Below, piece by piece: positions 1-8,532 of a DNA stretch of 64,000 nt; the stretch's first letter is position 1, and each line of letters opens with the position of its first letter. This DNA comes from Aquisphaera insulae. Its GTDB lineage: Bacteria; Planctomycetota; Planctomycetia; Isosphaerales; Isosphaeraceae. The translations under genes and the position numbers were made by a program. The stretch lies in assembly GCF_011064615.1 (NCBI RefSeq), contig NZ_JAALJH010000003.1, positions 1 through 64,000 of the forward strand, in the 5' to 3' direction. The notes under the pieces were generated by a model. The model was not told where the DNA came from. It worked only from the letters and a program-made list of their open reading frames with translations, and ran no database searches.

Positions 1-343
1 GCGTCCGCGCTTCGCTTGACACACCCTACAAGATCGGGGGCCTCCAGCTCAACAATTCCCCATGTCAAGGAGTGGCGTCGCGAATCTCCCGGCGCGCGCT
101 TCCGCCGGATGAACCTCTAAAGAGCCTGTCGCGGAGGTCGGGTTCCGAGGCGAGCGGGGGGGCGTCAGCCCCCTGTCTTCTCAGTTCCGGACAGGGGGCT
201 GACGCCCCCCGCTCGCCTTTTCGGTATAGACTCCAACCAGATGGACCATATCTTTCTACATGTTCAGGCTTACGCATCAACTAATAATTGCGTCTCTGGA
301 ATCGAACCCTGAAAGGCTCTTGCCCGAAGCGTCGAGAAGGCGC
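1..343. other. Non-coding start of window
   Basis: No credible gene lies here. The two open frames in this stretch are short, lie antisense to each other and mirror one palindrome. The only clear structure is the long hairpin listed at 150-216. The remainder has no promoter or terminator that I can defend. Confidence 0.6.
150..216. repeat. Long palindromic intergenic hairpin
   Basis: Two arms of about 27 bases, 150-177 and 190-216, are near-perfect reverse complements around a loop of about 12 bases. The core word is GGGGGCTGACGCCCCCC. A short T-rich run (CTTTTC) follows on the plus strand, so it could also act as a terminator. From memory, intergenic palindromes with a CGTCAGCCCCC core recur in Isosphaeraceae genomes, so I read it as a repeated REP-like element. 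Confidence 0.7.
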
Positions 344-979
344 TTACCAGCGCAATAGCCACGAGAGCGGCACGCAGGCCAGCGCGTAGAAACCAAGGAG
401 CCGGCCGGCCCGATCGATCCAGGTGGGTTCGGTGCGGAGCCGGCCGCTGAGCGCCGGGGCCGCCCAAGCGACTGCGACCACCAATCCCGAAAGCCACGGG
501 TTATAGACCACTTCGAAGACGAAATTCCGACAGGTCTCCGAATCTAGCCGACCCCCGTCTAGCAGGAGCGCCGGGAGAATATTGCGAGCGATCAAATCCA
601 GAAATTGATAGCCGATCAGAACGGCGATTGATACACATGCCAAGGTGCCGGACTGACGCATCATTCTGGACCGCGAAGGCTTCGGCGGGATGAGGCGCAG
701 TATGAGAAGCGTTGGCGCCAGGACGGCGACATAGGCCCAGGCGACGAGCGTGACAAGAACGAGCGAGTCTTTCACCCTTATCCAGACGTGCGGCTCGGGG
801 GCGGGGCCGATGGAAAAGGGCATGGATTTCCAACCTCCTCGCTCCTCGAAGTCTCCCCAGGTCCAATGCTGGAGCGCCATCGCCGCGGCCACGGCGGCCG
901 TCAGCACCATCGCATCCAGGAGGCGGAAACGACGGCGAGTCGGCTTCGAAGTGGCCGAGGACAGGCGACTTCCGGTCAT
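344..979 (-). CDS. Multi-pass membrane protein of unknown function
   Basis: The 211-residue product begins with a basic stretch and then RFRLLDAMVLTAAVAAAMAL, which forms the first membrane segment. Further hydrophobic segments lie near residues 70-95, 113-133, 158-178 and 192-210, so four or five spans are likely. From memory, planctomycetes carry many small membrane proteins opening with this (R)FRLLDxM(I/V)L pattern, and their function is unknown. There is no enzymatic motif. No strong Shine-Dalgarno precedes the ATG at 979. It stands alone and shows no sign of an operon with its neighbours. Confidence 0.7.
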   Translation of the reverse strand: MTGSRLSSATSKPTRRRFRLLDAMVLTAAVAAAMALQHWTWGDFEERGGWKSMPFSIGPAPEPHVWIRVKDSLVLVTLVAWAYVAVLAPTLLILRLIPPKPSRSRMMRQSGTLACVSIAVLIGYQFLDLIARNILPALLLDGGRLDSETCRNFVFEVVYNPWLSGLVVAVAWAAPALSGRLRTEPTWIDRAGRLLGFYALACVPLSWLLRW

Positions 980-1204
980 GAGGACGAACTCGCTTCGTCC
1001 CGCCGCGACTTCCGATCGGCATCACGGCCCGCCATGCCCTCAATGACGCGCATAGCCTTCTCTCCCGCCTGGGCAGGTGGAATGGGTCCTTCTCGACGAT
1101 TTGGGCAAGCGTTTCGAGAGATCGAGGCCACAAAACGGGAATATCAACCTATGCTCAACACTGAGAGTGCAGAAAGACCAGTCCGCCTGCGTAGGGATTG
1201 GGAC

Positions 1205-4200
1205 TCAGCCGAGCGTCACCTCCACCCGGGCCAGCTCGTTGGGGGACAGGTCCACCAGGATCCCGTCCCCGTCGACGGACAGGTCGATCACGAGGTCGCC
1301 CTGGAAGTCCACCTGGCGGGCCCAGGTCGGGTTGCGGAAGAAGCGGACCCGGCACCGCGACGAGTTGCCGGCGGTCTCCATCAGGTGGACGACCAGCCCC
1401 CACGGCCGATCCTCGCCGGTCGACTCCGCGAACGAGACGTGGGTCACCGCGACCGACTTCTGGTCGACCGCGATCAGCCACCCGCGCGGGCCCTGAGGCG
1501 GCGGCCCCGACACCGCAGGAACAACGCGCGCACACGTGAGCATGTCCATCGCGGCCTGGAAGGGGTATTCCAGGTCGAGGGCGATGCCCAGTCGGAAGGT
1601 CCGCTCTTCCTCCATCCCCGCGACGAGCAAGGTGTCGAGCATCCGGCCCCCCTGGCGGCGGTGATGGGGCAGCCCGCCGAAGACCAGCGCCGTCCGCTGG
1701 TGGCGGGTCGAGACGTCGAAGGCCCCGGGCGTGTCGACCTGCTCCACCTCGGTGATCTCCGGCGCGCCGAAGAGGGTCCGGCGGAGCATCGAGCCGGGGT
1801 CGGGCCACGCCCATCGGCAGCAGAGCGCGTATTTCCAGGGCTCGCGACGGGCGGCCTCGCCCTGCATCCGGTCGATCGCGGTGCGGTGGATGTCGTGGAT
1901 CGTCACGTCCAGCTCGAGCATCGGCCGACCGGTCCAGAGGCGGAAACGCTGGGTGAAGCCCGCCAGCCTCAGGCCGGTGCGCGGGTCCACGATCGAGCCC
2001 TTGGCCGTCGCCTGCACCAGGGCAGGGCCGCCGTGGTCGACCTGGAAGCTCTCCCCCTTCATCTGGCTCAAGACCGGCTTGCCATCGACCATCCCCAGGC
2101 CGTTGAGGACGAGCTGCTGGCCGAGCCTCGCGGTGGACTCGCCGACGGCCATCACCCCGCGGATGCCCCCGGTGGCCTCGTCGATCTCCACCTCCATCGA
2201 CTCGTTCTTCAGGATCCGGCCGCCGGCCGAGAGGTCTGAGGGCGGCGGTGCGGGCTCGTCCGGGTTCGTCGCCGCGATCCAGGAGAAGCCGAAGGCCGGC
2301 AGGTCCACGACCGCGGCGACGCCCTCATCGATCGCCTGCACGCCGCGGAGCGGGCCGCCGGGCTGGAGATCGGCCGAGGCGCCCGGCAGGAGGACGGCGA
2401 CCCGCCGCGGGACCCCGGCCGGGTTCAGGACCAGGAAGCCGGGCCGAGCCGCGTCCGCGGCCGCGTCCTCGGCCTTCGTGCCGCCGATCGCCCGGGCGAG
2501 CCGTCCGGCCCAGGCATCCTGAAGCGTCTCGATGCCCGCGGCGGCCGTGGCGTGGTCGCCGGTCTCGAGCGCCGATTCGACGGCCGCGTTCGAGGGCTCC
2601 GGGCCGGCCGAGGGATCGCCTGCCGCAACCGTCGACCCGTGCCCGCCGGCGATCGCCAGGGCCATCGCGCGGAGCCATTCGGCCGCGTCCAGCCCCGCCC
2701 GGAGGCGGTGATGCCGGGCCAGCCGGGAAAGGGGCGAGCGGTCGCGTCGGGCGATCGCCTGGACCAGATACGGGGCCACGTACGAGTCCGGGTCCGGCCG
2801 CAGCGACTCATAAGGGCGGTCGGTCAGGTGGAAGTAGTCGTTGAGCGTGACCCAGCGGCCGAGCACGGGCGAGTATCCGGCCGACCGGCGGAGATCCGCA
2901 TACCACGAGGCCACCGGCGCGGGCCAGTGCGCCAGGGGGAGCGTGGCGACATGGTCGTTCCGCATGGTCGCCGCCAGCCGCCAGGGGAGCAGCACCCCCT
3001 GCACAGGTCGATCGGCGGCCAACGGCGGCCGGAGCAGGCTCTCCAGTTGCGAGCCGTCCGGACCCTCCCAGAGCCGCTTGGGCTCGGCGTATACGGGGAA
3101 CTTACCGGCGTCGAGCCCCAGGTGGATGGCATAACGCAGGCCGAATCGCTTGGCGAATTGCGGCACCTGGGAATACAGGCCGAACCGCCTCCGGGCGTAG
3201 GTTTCCACGCTCCGGTCGTCGAGATGGGCGCGGTAGACCTCGGCCCCGCGGCGGAACTGCCAGAGGACGGATTCCAGCGGCAGGAGGATGTCCTCGGCCT
3301 CCGCGTAGGTCCCCCCGGCGACGTCCACCCAGCCCTCGTCGATGGCGGCCCGCAGCCTCGCCAGGCCCTCCGGGTCGCGGCCGGCCTGGGCCTCGATCGC
3401 CCGCGCCGACGCGATGAAGGAGATCGCGACGTGCGCCTCGAGCGGTCCGCCAAGGGCGCCGGCGGCGAGGTCGGCGTCCAGGAGGCAGAGGTCCACGATG
3501 TAGGCGTCCACCGGATAGAACTTCTCGCGGGCCTGGGTCAGGACCTCGAAGGCCGCGCGCAGGCGATTGACGGCCGTCGGCCGGTCGCAGGTCTGCCAGG
3601 CGTCGGCCCCGGCGAGAACCTCGCGGGCGAGGGCGTCTTCCTGGATGGCCGCCTCGTGGCCCATGGCGGAGGCCAGGTCGCGGACGAGCCATCGCGTCGT
3701 CCCCAGCGCCAGGAAGTCGTCCGCGGCGGCGATCATGCCCGGGTCGTCGGAGGTCTCCGGCGTCCCCACGGCCCCGAGGCGTTCCTGCATCCGGGCGACG
3801 AGCGAGGCGCGGTCGGGGCCCGACTCCAGGAGCACCGAGCCGGCGTCCTCGACCTGGGTGACATAGCCCGAGGGCAGCCGGCCCAGCAGGCCCGCCGGCA
3901 CGATCCGGATCTCCCGGGGGCCCGGATTGATCGGGTTGTCGAGCGACTCGATCTGGGGGATCGCGGCCGATCGCGAGAGCAACGACGGATGCCAGGGCGC
4001 CGACACGGCCGCCCACGTCGCCTGCGCCAGGTCGTCGGTCAACGAGGCCGGCGGCTCCTTGCAGTCGTGCGGGATGATGCTCACGATCCTCCAGCCCGAC
4101 CGCGGCGGCAGCGGGGCCGGCGATGGATCCGCCGCGGGTTCCGGGGCCGGCGATGGATCCGCCGCGGGTTCCGGGGCCGGCGACAACTCCGCGGCCTCGG

Positions 4201-4231
4201 GCTCGGCTGTCTCCGATGGGGGCGTGCTCAT
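1205..4231 (-). CDS. GH38-like alpha-mannosidase-related glycoside hydrolase
   Basis: This 1008-residue protein looks like a divergent relative of the GH38 alpha-mannosidases. About residues 250-330 contain a GWVDVAGGTYAEAEDILLPL block resembling the GH38 (V)xGGxYxExD region, followed by a Q-F-R-R-G segment. The C-terminal third is beta-rich and ends in ARVEVTLG, as the C-terminal sandwich of these enzymes often does. The N-terminus is a low-complexity Pro/Ala/Glu stretch made by a 30-base tandem repeat and probably disordered. I could not identify the catalytic Asp pair with confidence, so activity is uncertain. The start lies 4 bases after the stop of the YceH-like gene, so the two are surely co-transcribed. 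There is no obvious signal peptide. Confidence 0.6.
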   Translation of the reverse strand: MSTPPSETAEPEAAELSPAPEPAADPSPAPEPAADPSPAPLPPRSGWRIVSIIPHDCKEPPASLTDDLAQATWAAVSAPWHPSLLSRSAAIPQIESLDNPINPGPREIRIVPAGLLGRLPSGYVTQVEDAGSVLLESGPDRASLVARMQERLGAVGTPETSDDPGMIAAADDFLALGTTRWLVRDLASAMGHEAAIQEDALAREVLAGADAWQTCDRPTAVNRLRAAFEVLTQAREKFYPVDAYIVDLCLLDADLAAGALGGPLEAHVAISFIASARAIEAQAGRDPEGLARLRAAIDEGWVDVAGGTYAEAEDILLPLESVLWQFRRGAEVYRAHLDDRSVETYARRRFGLYSQVPQFAKRFGLRYAIHLGLDAGKFPVYAEPKRLWEGPDGSQLESLLRPPLAADRPVQGVLLPWRLAATMRNDHVATLPLAHWPAPVASWYADLRRSAGYSPVLGRWVTLNDYFHLTDRPYESLRPDPDSYVAPYLVQAIARRDRSPLSRLARHHRLRAGLDAAEWLRAMALAIAGGHGSTVAAGDPSAGPEPSNAAVESALETGDHATAAAGIETLQDAWAGRLARAIGGTKAEDAAADAARPGFLVLNPAGVPRRVAVLLPGASADLQPGGPLRGVQAIDEGVAAVVDLPAFGFSWIAATNPDEPAPPPSDLSAGGRILKNESMEVEIDEATGGIRGVMAVGESTARLGQQLVLNGLGMVDGKPVLSQMKGESFQVDHGGPALVQATAKGSIVDPRTGLRLAGFTQRFRLWTGRPMLELDVTIHDIHRTAIDRMQGEAARREPWKYALCCRWAWPDPGSMLRRTLFGAPEITEVEQVDTPGAFDVSTRHQRTALVFGGLPHHRRQGGRMLDTLLVAGMEEERTFRLGIALDLEYPFQAAMDMLTCARVVPAVSGPPPQGPRGWLIAVDQKSVAVTHVSFAESTGEDRPWGLVVHLMETAGNSSRCRVRFFRNPTWARQVDFQGDLVIDLSVDGDGILVDLSPNELARVEVTLG
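4113..4182. repeat. 30-base tandem repeat in the GH38-like gene
   Basis: Two identical 30-base units (4113-4142 and 4143-4172) and a partial third encode the repeated peptide PAPEPAADPS near the N-terminus of the minus-strand protein. Because the period is a multiple of three, changes in copy number keep the frame. Confidence 0.85.
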
Positions 4232-4235
4232 TCGA

Positions 4236-5021
4236 TCAGACTCCGAGCGCGGATTTCAGGTCGCGGAGATCGGCCGCGAGGGAATCGAGCCGGCCGCGAA
4301 GCTCGCCGGTTTCCGCCCGGGCGACGGCGAGCTCCGCCCGGACGGCCGCGAGCTCCGCCTGGACCGTGGCGAGATCGGCCGCGAGGGCGGACGCGGAGGA
4401 CGAGGGATGCGACGCGTGCCGCGCGGGCGCCTCGTCGACGTCGCCGACGACGGCCCCGCCGGAGGCGACGAAGGCCTTGCGGACCTTCTCCAGCTCCTCC
4501 GGCGGGTAGAGGCCGTGGGTGACGACCACGCCGCGCTTCTGCTCCCTCGGCGAGAGCTGGACCACGAGGCCCCGGTCCTCCAGGGCGGCCAGGATCATCT
4601 CGAGCGCAGGCAGGTCGTGGATCGGATCCATCCGGCTGGCCCGGCCCCGGAGCTCGCCGGTCGTCTGGGGCCCGCGGAGCAGCAGCTCCACCACCACGGC
4701 CAGCTCGTTCTTCTTGGCCGGCAGCCAGGTATACAGGGTGTGCTTCCACCGCGTCACGCGGCCGCCGCTCGTCTCCACGAGGATCGCGGCGCCCTTCCTG
4801 CGGAGGTCGTGCAGCGTCTCCTCGACGTCGTCCTGATCGTAATCCGTGATCGGGTCGCGGTTCGACTTCTGGTTGCAGCCGGCCACCGCGGCCAGGACCG
4901 ACAGCGGATACTGGTCCGGCGTGGTCATCCCCTTCTCGGCGAGCACACCCACCACCCGGCGCTCCCTGGGGCTCAGCGGCACCCAGGAAGGCCCGGCGGA
5001 CGTCGATTCGGTCGCACTCAT
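4236..5021 (-). CDS. yceH: YceH family protein (DUF480)
   Basis: The 261-residue protein matches the DUF480/YceH family: an N-terminal LSPRERRVVGVLAEKGMTTP segment, an NQKSNRDP segment and a tandem winged-helix body with L-R-G-P-Q-T-x-G-E-L-R-G-R. The C-terminal fifty residues form a regular heptad pattern (LAADLATVQAELAAVRAEL), a probable coiled coil, which fits oligomerisation. The molecular role of the family is not established. I chose the ATG at 5021, with AGAGGA about 12 bases upstream, over an in-frame GTG at 5030. It sits 52 bases downstream of the AhpD-like gene and 4 bases upstream of the GH38-like gene, so the three probably form one operon. Confidence 0.88.
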   Translation of the reverse strand: MSATESTSAGPSWVPLSPRERRVVGVLAEKGMTTPDQYPLSVLAAVAGCNQKSNRDPITDYDQDDVEETLHDLRRKGAAILVETSGGRVTRWKHTLYTWLPAKKNELAVVVELLLRGPQTTGELRGRASRMDPIHDLPALEMILAALEDRGLVVQLSPREQKRGVVVTHGLYPPEELEKVRKAFVASGGAVVGDVDEAPARHASHPSSSASALAADLATVQAELAAVRAELAVARAETGELRGRLDSLAADLRDLKSALGV

Positions 5022-5073
5022 CGCGCACACGTCCTCTGATACGGAAGTCCGGACCAGGCCGCGAGGGCCGCGC

Positions 5074-5595
5074 TCAGGGGAGCTCGAGCCGGAGCGTCTC
5101 GCTGATCCGATTGGTGAAGTTGGCCAGGGCGACGGCCGACGCCAGCTCGACGATCTGGCGATCGCTCAGGTTGGCCTTGAGCCGCTCGACCAGCTCGTCG
5201 GAGAGGACCACGTTGCGGGTGGCCTCCTCCGCATACTCGAGCGCGAGCAACTGGAGGTCGTCGTAGAGGTCATCGTCGTCGTGCGGGCCCTCCGTCTCGT
5301 TCACCTGCCGCTCGGAGAGCCCGGCCTGGAGCCCCCCCTTGCGGTGATGCTCCAGGCAGTACCCGCAGGCGTTGATCTCCGAGGCCCGGATGTAGGCGAG
5401 CTCGCGGAGCTTGGGATCGAGCTGCATGCCGCCCACGGCCCTGTTCATCGCCAGGAAGGCATCCATGACCGCCGGGCTGTGGGCGAGCGTCCGGAGGAAA
5501 TTCAGGACCTCCTCCCTCCGGCCTTCAATTTTCTCGAAGAGCGGCCGGACGGAGTCCGGGGCGTCCGACGTCGAGACATACTGGATCACGGCCAT
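5074..5595 (-). CDS. AhpD-like carboxymuconolactone decarboxylase family protein
   Basis: The 173-residue product has the AhpD/CMD signature: helix-rich sequence and the redox motif EINACGYCLEHH, with Cys77, Cys80 and His84 in the CxxC-x3-H arrangement of alkylhydroperoxidase-type proteins. That predicts a peroxide- or thiol-linked redox role in the cytoplasm, substrate unknown. The open frame extends upstream, but the ATG at 5595 is preferred because GGGAGAA lies just before it and the protein then begins at the usual place for the family. It leads the likely operon with yceH and the GH38-like gene. Confidence 0.85.
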   Translation of the reverse strand: MAVIQYVSTSDAPDSVRPLFEKIEGRREEVLNFLRTLAHSPAVMDAFLAMNRAVGGMQLDPKLRELAYIRASEINACGYCLEHHRKGGLQAGLSERQVNETEGPHDDDDLYDDLQLLALEYAEEATRNVVLSDELVERLKANLSDRQIVELASAVALANFTNRISETLRLELP

Positions 5596-5723
5596 GGCGC
5601 GTTTCTCCCTGCGAGACCCTGGGTGCGGGTGTTTGTCATGGTAGCCGTCGCCGCGACGGCCATTCAAGGAGCCTCCGCACACGGCGTGCCCGGCGCGAGG
5701 GGCGGGGGGCAGGGGAGGGAGCC

Positions 5724-7430
5724 CTATTCCCGCCGCGGCAGCCTGCGATGATCCGGGCCGCGGCCGATCGGGGCATCCAGGTTGATGGTCAGCAGGTCAA
5801 TGAACTTCGCGATTTCCTCCCGACCGGCCGTCAGCCCTTGGGTTCGCTCGCTTCGCTCGTGCGCCTCCTGGTTGGCCCTGCCCCACCCCCGCATCTCCTC
5901 CACCGTCTGGGGGCTGGGGGCCTCCTCGGGCTCGGTCGCCGGCTCGGGCCGCATCGGATTCCGCACGTCCTCCGGCAGCGGCTCGTGGGCGTCCTCCGCG
6001 ATCACGATCGGGGCCGGCTCCCAGCGGTCGGCCTCGACGGGGGAAGCCGCGGAGCCTGTCGCGGGCTCGTCGCTGATCTCACAGTCCCCTCCTGAATCCC
6101 CACCAGGCAAAGGGGAAAACAACTCCGGACTCCCCCCGTCTGGTCCCCTCCCCCCCACGTGGGGGAGGGTTAGGGAGAGGGGGTGATCGCTGATGACACA
6201 TGAACGAGCCCCAATAAGGTCAGGATCATCTGGATTTTCAGCCGTTCCCTCGATCGAAGGCTCGCTCCATCCGCCCCCTCTCCCTAACCCTCCCCCACGT
6301 GGGGGGGAGGGCATCAGAGGGCTCGCCCCGCATGAGAGGCTGGGCAGCTCGGCCTCAATGGTGGCCCCCGGCTCGGGCAAGGGCTCGGGCTCGGCCGGAT
6401 CGCGCCAGGCCATGCCGGAGACGCCGCGCGCCTTCTGGAGCTTACGTAGCATCTCCAGGGTCTGCATCAGCTCGCGGGTCCGCGCGGCGACCGTGCGGCG
6501 GTGGCGGTCGAGCTCACGCTCGGCGGCGAAGGCCGCGGCGTCGTCGCGGTCGGCGGGATCGGCATTCTCGTCATCGTCGGCGTCGTCGCCGAGCAACGCG
6601 GCGAGGCGGTCCATGTGGGCCTCGGCATCGGCCAGGAGCCACGCCAGGGCCTCCTCCTTGGTGGCCGGCGGTGCGGCGAAGGTCCGCCACTGGCGACCCT
6701 GCTCGAAGGTGAGGAAGTCCTCGGCGCGGAGGCCTCGAAGGAAGCGCTCGTAGATGGCGCGGCCGGCGCCGTCCCAGGCGACGTCGGCGGCGGCCAGCGC
6801 GGCGTTCAGGTCGAGGTCCCAGAAGTGGTCGGCGACCTTGCGGCCGTGAAGCCGGACGAATCGGTAGAAGTCGCCGATCAGGAGCTCCTTGCCGGCGACG
6901 AGGTAGGCGCGGATCGACCGCCACTGCTCGAGGAGCCAGCGGCAGCCCTCGCGAGTCTCCTCCAGGCCGGCGATGCACGAGGCGGGGTCGTCCTGCCAGT
7001 CGGGGTCGCGATCCTCGCGGGGTGAGAGCGGGTAGAAGAGCTGGGCGCCGAGATCGCGGACGCGTCGGCTGCGGGCCTCGCTGGCCTCCGAGCGATCGGG
7101 CCGCGGATTGGCCCGCGCGCGGACGGCTTCGGCCAGGTGGGCGGACTCGGCGCGATCGGAACGGTCGAGCATCCAGGTGAGCCTGGCGGCGCGGACGAGG
7201 AGGGACTTCTCCATCGCGCTGGCGGGCCGCCCGTCGCGGACGAAGTCGGCGACCAGACGTTCCAGGTCCTTCGGGTTCTCCTGGGGCAGGACCGGCATGG
7301 AGAGGATCTTCGATCGCCGGCCGTGGACCAGTCCGTTGAGCCGCGAGACCATCTTGCCGGCCTCGGTCCTCGGCCCGGTGCTCTTCCCAGCGTTGCGGCG
7401 ATTAGCCTGGATTCGGGCGTCGCTGATCAT
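5724..7430 (-). CDS. Planctomycete family protein of unknown function, repeat-invaded
   Basis: The 568-residue protein opens with IQANRRNAGKSTGPRTEAGK and then RLNGLVHG. This NxxNAxxSTGPRTxxGK...N(A/G)LxHG start marks a large family of uncharacterised proteins in planctomycetes and some other bacteria. The first 340 residues are charged and mostly helical. After about residue 350 the character changes: a Gly/Pro/Arg-rich stretch is encoded by an inserted 166-base inverted-repeat element (6146-6311), read through in frame. The remaining tail is acidic and probably disordered. The ATG at 7430 begins the conserved motif, and the longer open frame upstream looks spurious. No function can be assigned. 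Confidence 0.7.
   Translation of the reverse strand: MISDARIQANRRNAGKSTGPRTEAGKMVSRLNGLVHGRRSKILSMPVLPQENPKDLERLVADFVRDGRPASAMEKSLLVRAARLTWMLDRSDRAESAHLAEAVRARANPRPDRSEASEARSRRVRDLGAQLFYPLSPREDRDPDWQDDPASCIAGLEETREGCRWLLEQWRSIRAYLVAGKELLIGDFYRFVRLHGRKVADHFWDLDLNAALAAADVAWDGAGRAIYERFLRGLRAEDFLTFEQGRQWRTFAAPPATKEEALAWLLADAEAHMDRLAALLGDDADDDENADPADRDDAAAFAAERELDRHRRTVAARTRELMQTLEMLRKLQKARGVSGMAWRDPAEPEPLPEPGATIEAELPSLSCGASPLMPSPPRGGGLGRGGGWSEPSIEGTAENPDDPDLIGARSCVISDHPLSLTLPHVGGRGPDGGSPELFSPLPGGDSGGDCEISDEPATGSAASPVEADRWEPAPIVIAEDAHEPLPEDVRNPMRPEPATEPEEAPSPQTVEEMRGWGRANQEAHERSERTQGLTAGREEIAKFIDLLTINLDAPIGRGPDHRRLPRRE
6146..6311. repeat. Inverted-repeat element inside a coding sequence
   Basis: Arms at 6146-6183 and 6274-6311 are perfect reverse complements over 38 bases, separated by 90 bases. 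Each arm contains an inner palindrome around CCCCCCACGTGGGGGG and the word CCCTAACCCTCCCCC. Both arms are translated in frame in the 5724-7430 protein (LSLTLPHVGGRGP and SPPRGGGLGRGGG). The structure fits a small non-autonomous or REP-type element that tolerates insertion in disordered protein regions. Confidence 0.85.
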
Positions 7431-7586
7431 GGTGCGGCCCTCGGGTGGAGCGGTGCGGGGCTGTGAGGGTGGTGCGCGCGGGTCCATCGCCGTCGCGACA
7501 TCGCGCGGCGTCCTCGTCGTCCTCGCGGCCCTTTCTCAATACAATCCCGAAATCGGGGGGGCGAGTTTCACCGAACTGGGATTTTT

Positions 7587-8372
7587 TCAGGAGAGGGTCT
7601 TGAGCCGCCCTGCAATGGCAGTGACGGCGGCCCGAGGATCTCCGGCCGGATCGGGCCAGACCGTGAGAGATCCGCGGTAGCCGACCTCCTCGAGGGCACC
7701 GAGATACGATTCCCAGTCGATCGACGCGGCCGACGAGCCGAAGCCGCGAGGGCTGGCAATCGCCGAGACGGCCGAGGACGAACCCCCCGCATAGGCGTGG
7801 GCGACCCACGATCCGAGCGTCGCCACGGCCTCCGCCGGGTCGAGGCCACCCCGGAGCAAACCGGCCGGATCCACGCTGGCGGCCAGGCCCACGAGGTCGA
7901 GGGCCTCCAGGAAGTCCTTCAGCCGCCTCGGCGGCTCGGCCTCGGTCTCGATCGCCAGCCTCACGCCGCGGTGATCGGCCGCCTTGCCGAGCGAGCCGAC
8001 GGCCATGGAGAAGACCTCGCGCCGCTGCGGTTCCTCCTCGGGCGGCACCACGCCCACCCGGGCCAGCACCAGGTTCGTCCCGAGCTCGTAGGCCATCGCG
8101 AACGCCGAGTCCGCCCGCCGGATCCGGTCCTCGAGCTGGTCGATCGAATCGAACGCCCGCCGGGTCGGCAGCGAGACGGCCACCAGCGACAGCTCGAGCG
8201 TCCGCATCAGGTGGCGCAGCTCGCGCCGGCCCGTCTCCCCCAGCCGCTGCGGCGCGAGGTCCCCGATCGCGTCCAGGACGATCCCCTTCGCCCCGAGCTT
8301 CGCCGCATCGTGGATCTGGTCGCGGATCGATCGGTCCGGGTTCAGCCTCAGGGCCAGCGGATGGCGGATCAT
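7587..8372 (-). CDS. TIM-barrel sugar phosphate isomerase/epimerase-like protein
   Basis: The 261-residue product resembles the AP_endonuc_2 sugar phosphate isomerase/epimerase fold: alternating strand/helix units such as AKGIVLDAIG, ELSLVAVSLP, TNLVLARVG, VRLAIETEAE and AASVDPAGLL, which place acidic metal ligands at strand ends (E in IETE, D in SVDP). The histidine-rich ligand set of active family members is only partly evident, so the substrate is unknown and activity is open. ATG 8372 has a strong GGAGGAG upstream. The gene is divergent from the BlaI regulator, with about 100 bases between it and the blaI promoter. Confidence 0.7.
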   Translation of the reverse strand: MIRHPLALRLNPDRSIRDQIHDAAKLGAKGIVLDAIGDLAPQRLGETGRRELRHLMRTLELSLVAVSLPTRRAFDSIDQLEDRIRRADSAFAMAYELGTNLVLARVGVVPPEEEPQRREVFSMAVGSLGKAADHRGVRLAIETEAEPPRRLKDFLEALDLVGLAASVDPAGLLRGGLDPAEAVATLGSWVAHAYAGGSSSAVSAIASPRGFGSSAASIDWESYLGALEEVGYRGSLTVWPDPAGDPRAAVTAIAGRLKTLS

Positions 8373-8473
8373 GACGGACGAGCTCCTCCTGCCTCGGCGA
8401 GATCCGCGAAGAGGGATCTTCACCCCGCCGATTGTGGCCCATCGCCCGATCGGACGTAAAGGGCCGCCCCCGC

Positions 8474-8502
8474 TTGACACCCAAGGCAATTTGCCTTAGC
8501 AT
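8474..8502 (+). promoter_or_regulatory. Sigma70-type promoter of the blaI-M56 operon
   Basis: TTGACA at 8474-8479 and TAGCAT at 8497-8502 are separated by exactly 17 bases, a textbook vegetative promoter. A perfect palindrome fills most of the spacer, so bound repressor would block polymerase. Transcription should start near 8509, giving a leader of about 24 bases before the ATG at 8533. Confidence 0.82.
8483..8497. promoter_or_regulatory. BlaI-type operator 1, perfect palindrome
   Basis: AAGGCAATTTGCCTT is a perfect 7-1-7 inverted repeat lying between the -35 and -10 boxes of the promoter directly upstream of a BlaI/MecI-family repressor gene. This fits autoregulation. The sequence differs from the staphylococcal TACA/TGTA consensus, so recognition by this BlaI is inferred from position. 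Confidence 0.75.
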
Positions 8503-8507
8503 CTCCC

Positions 8508-8522
8508 TAGGCAGATTGACTT
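8508..8522. promoter_or_regulatory. BlaI-type operator 2, degenerate copy
   Basis: TAGGCAGATTGACTT matches operator 1 at 11 of 15 positions and lies 25 bases downstream, about 2.4 helical turns, overlapping the expected transcription start and ending at the Shine-Dalgarno. Two spaced sites fit cooperative binding of repressor dimers. Confidence 0.6.
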
Positions 8523-8532
8523 GGAGGGTCCA

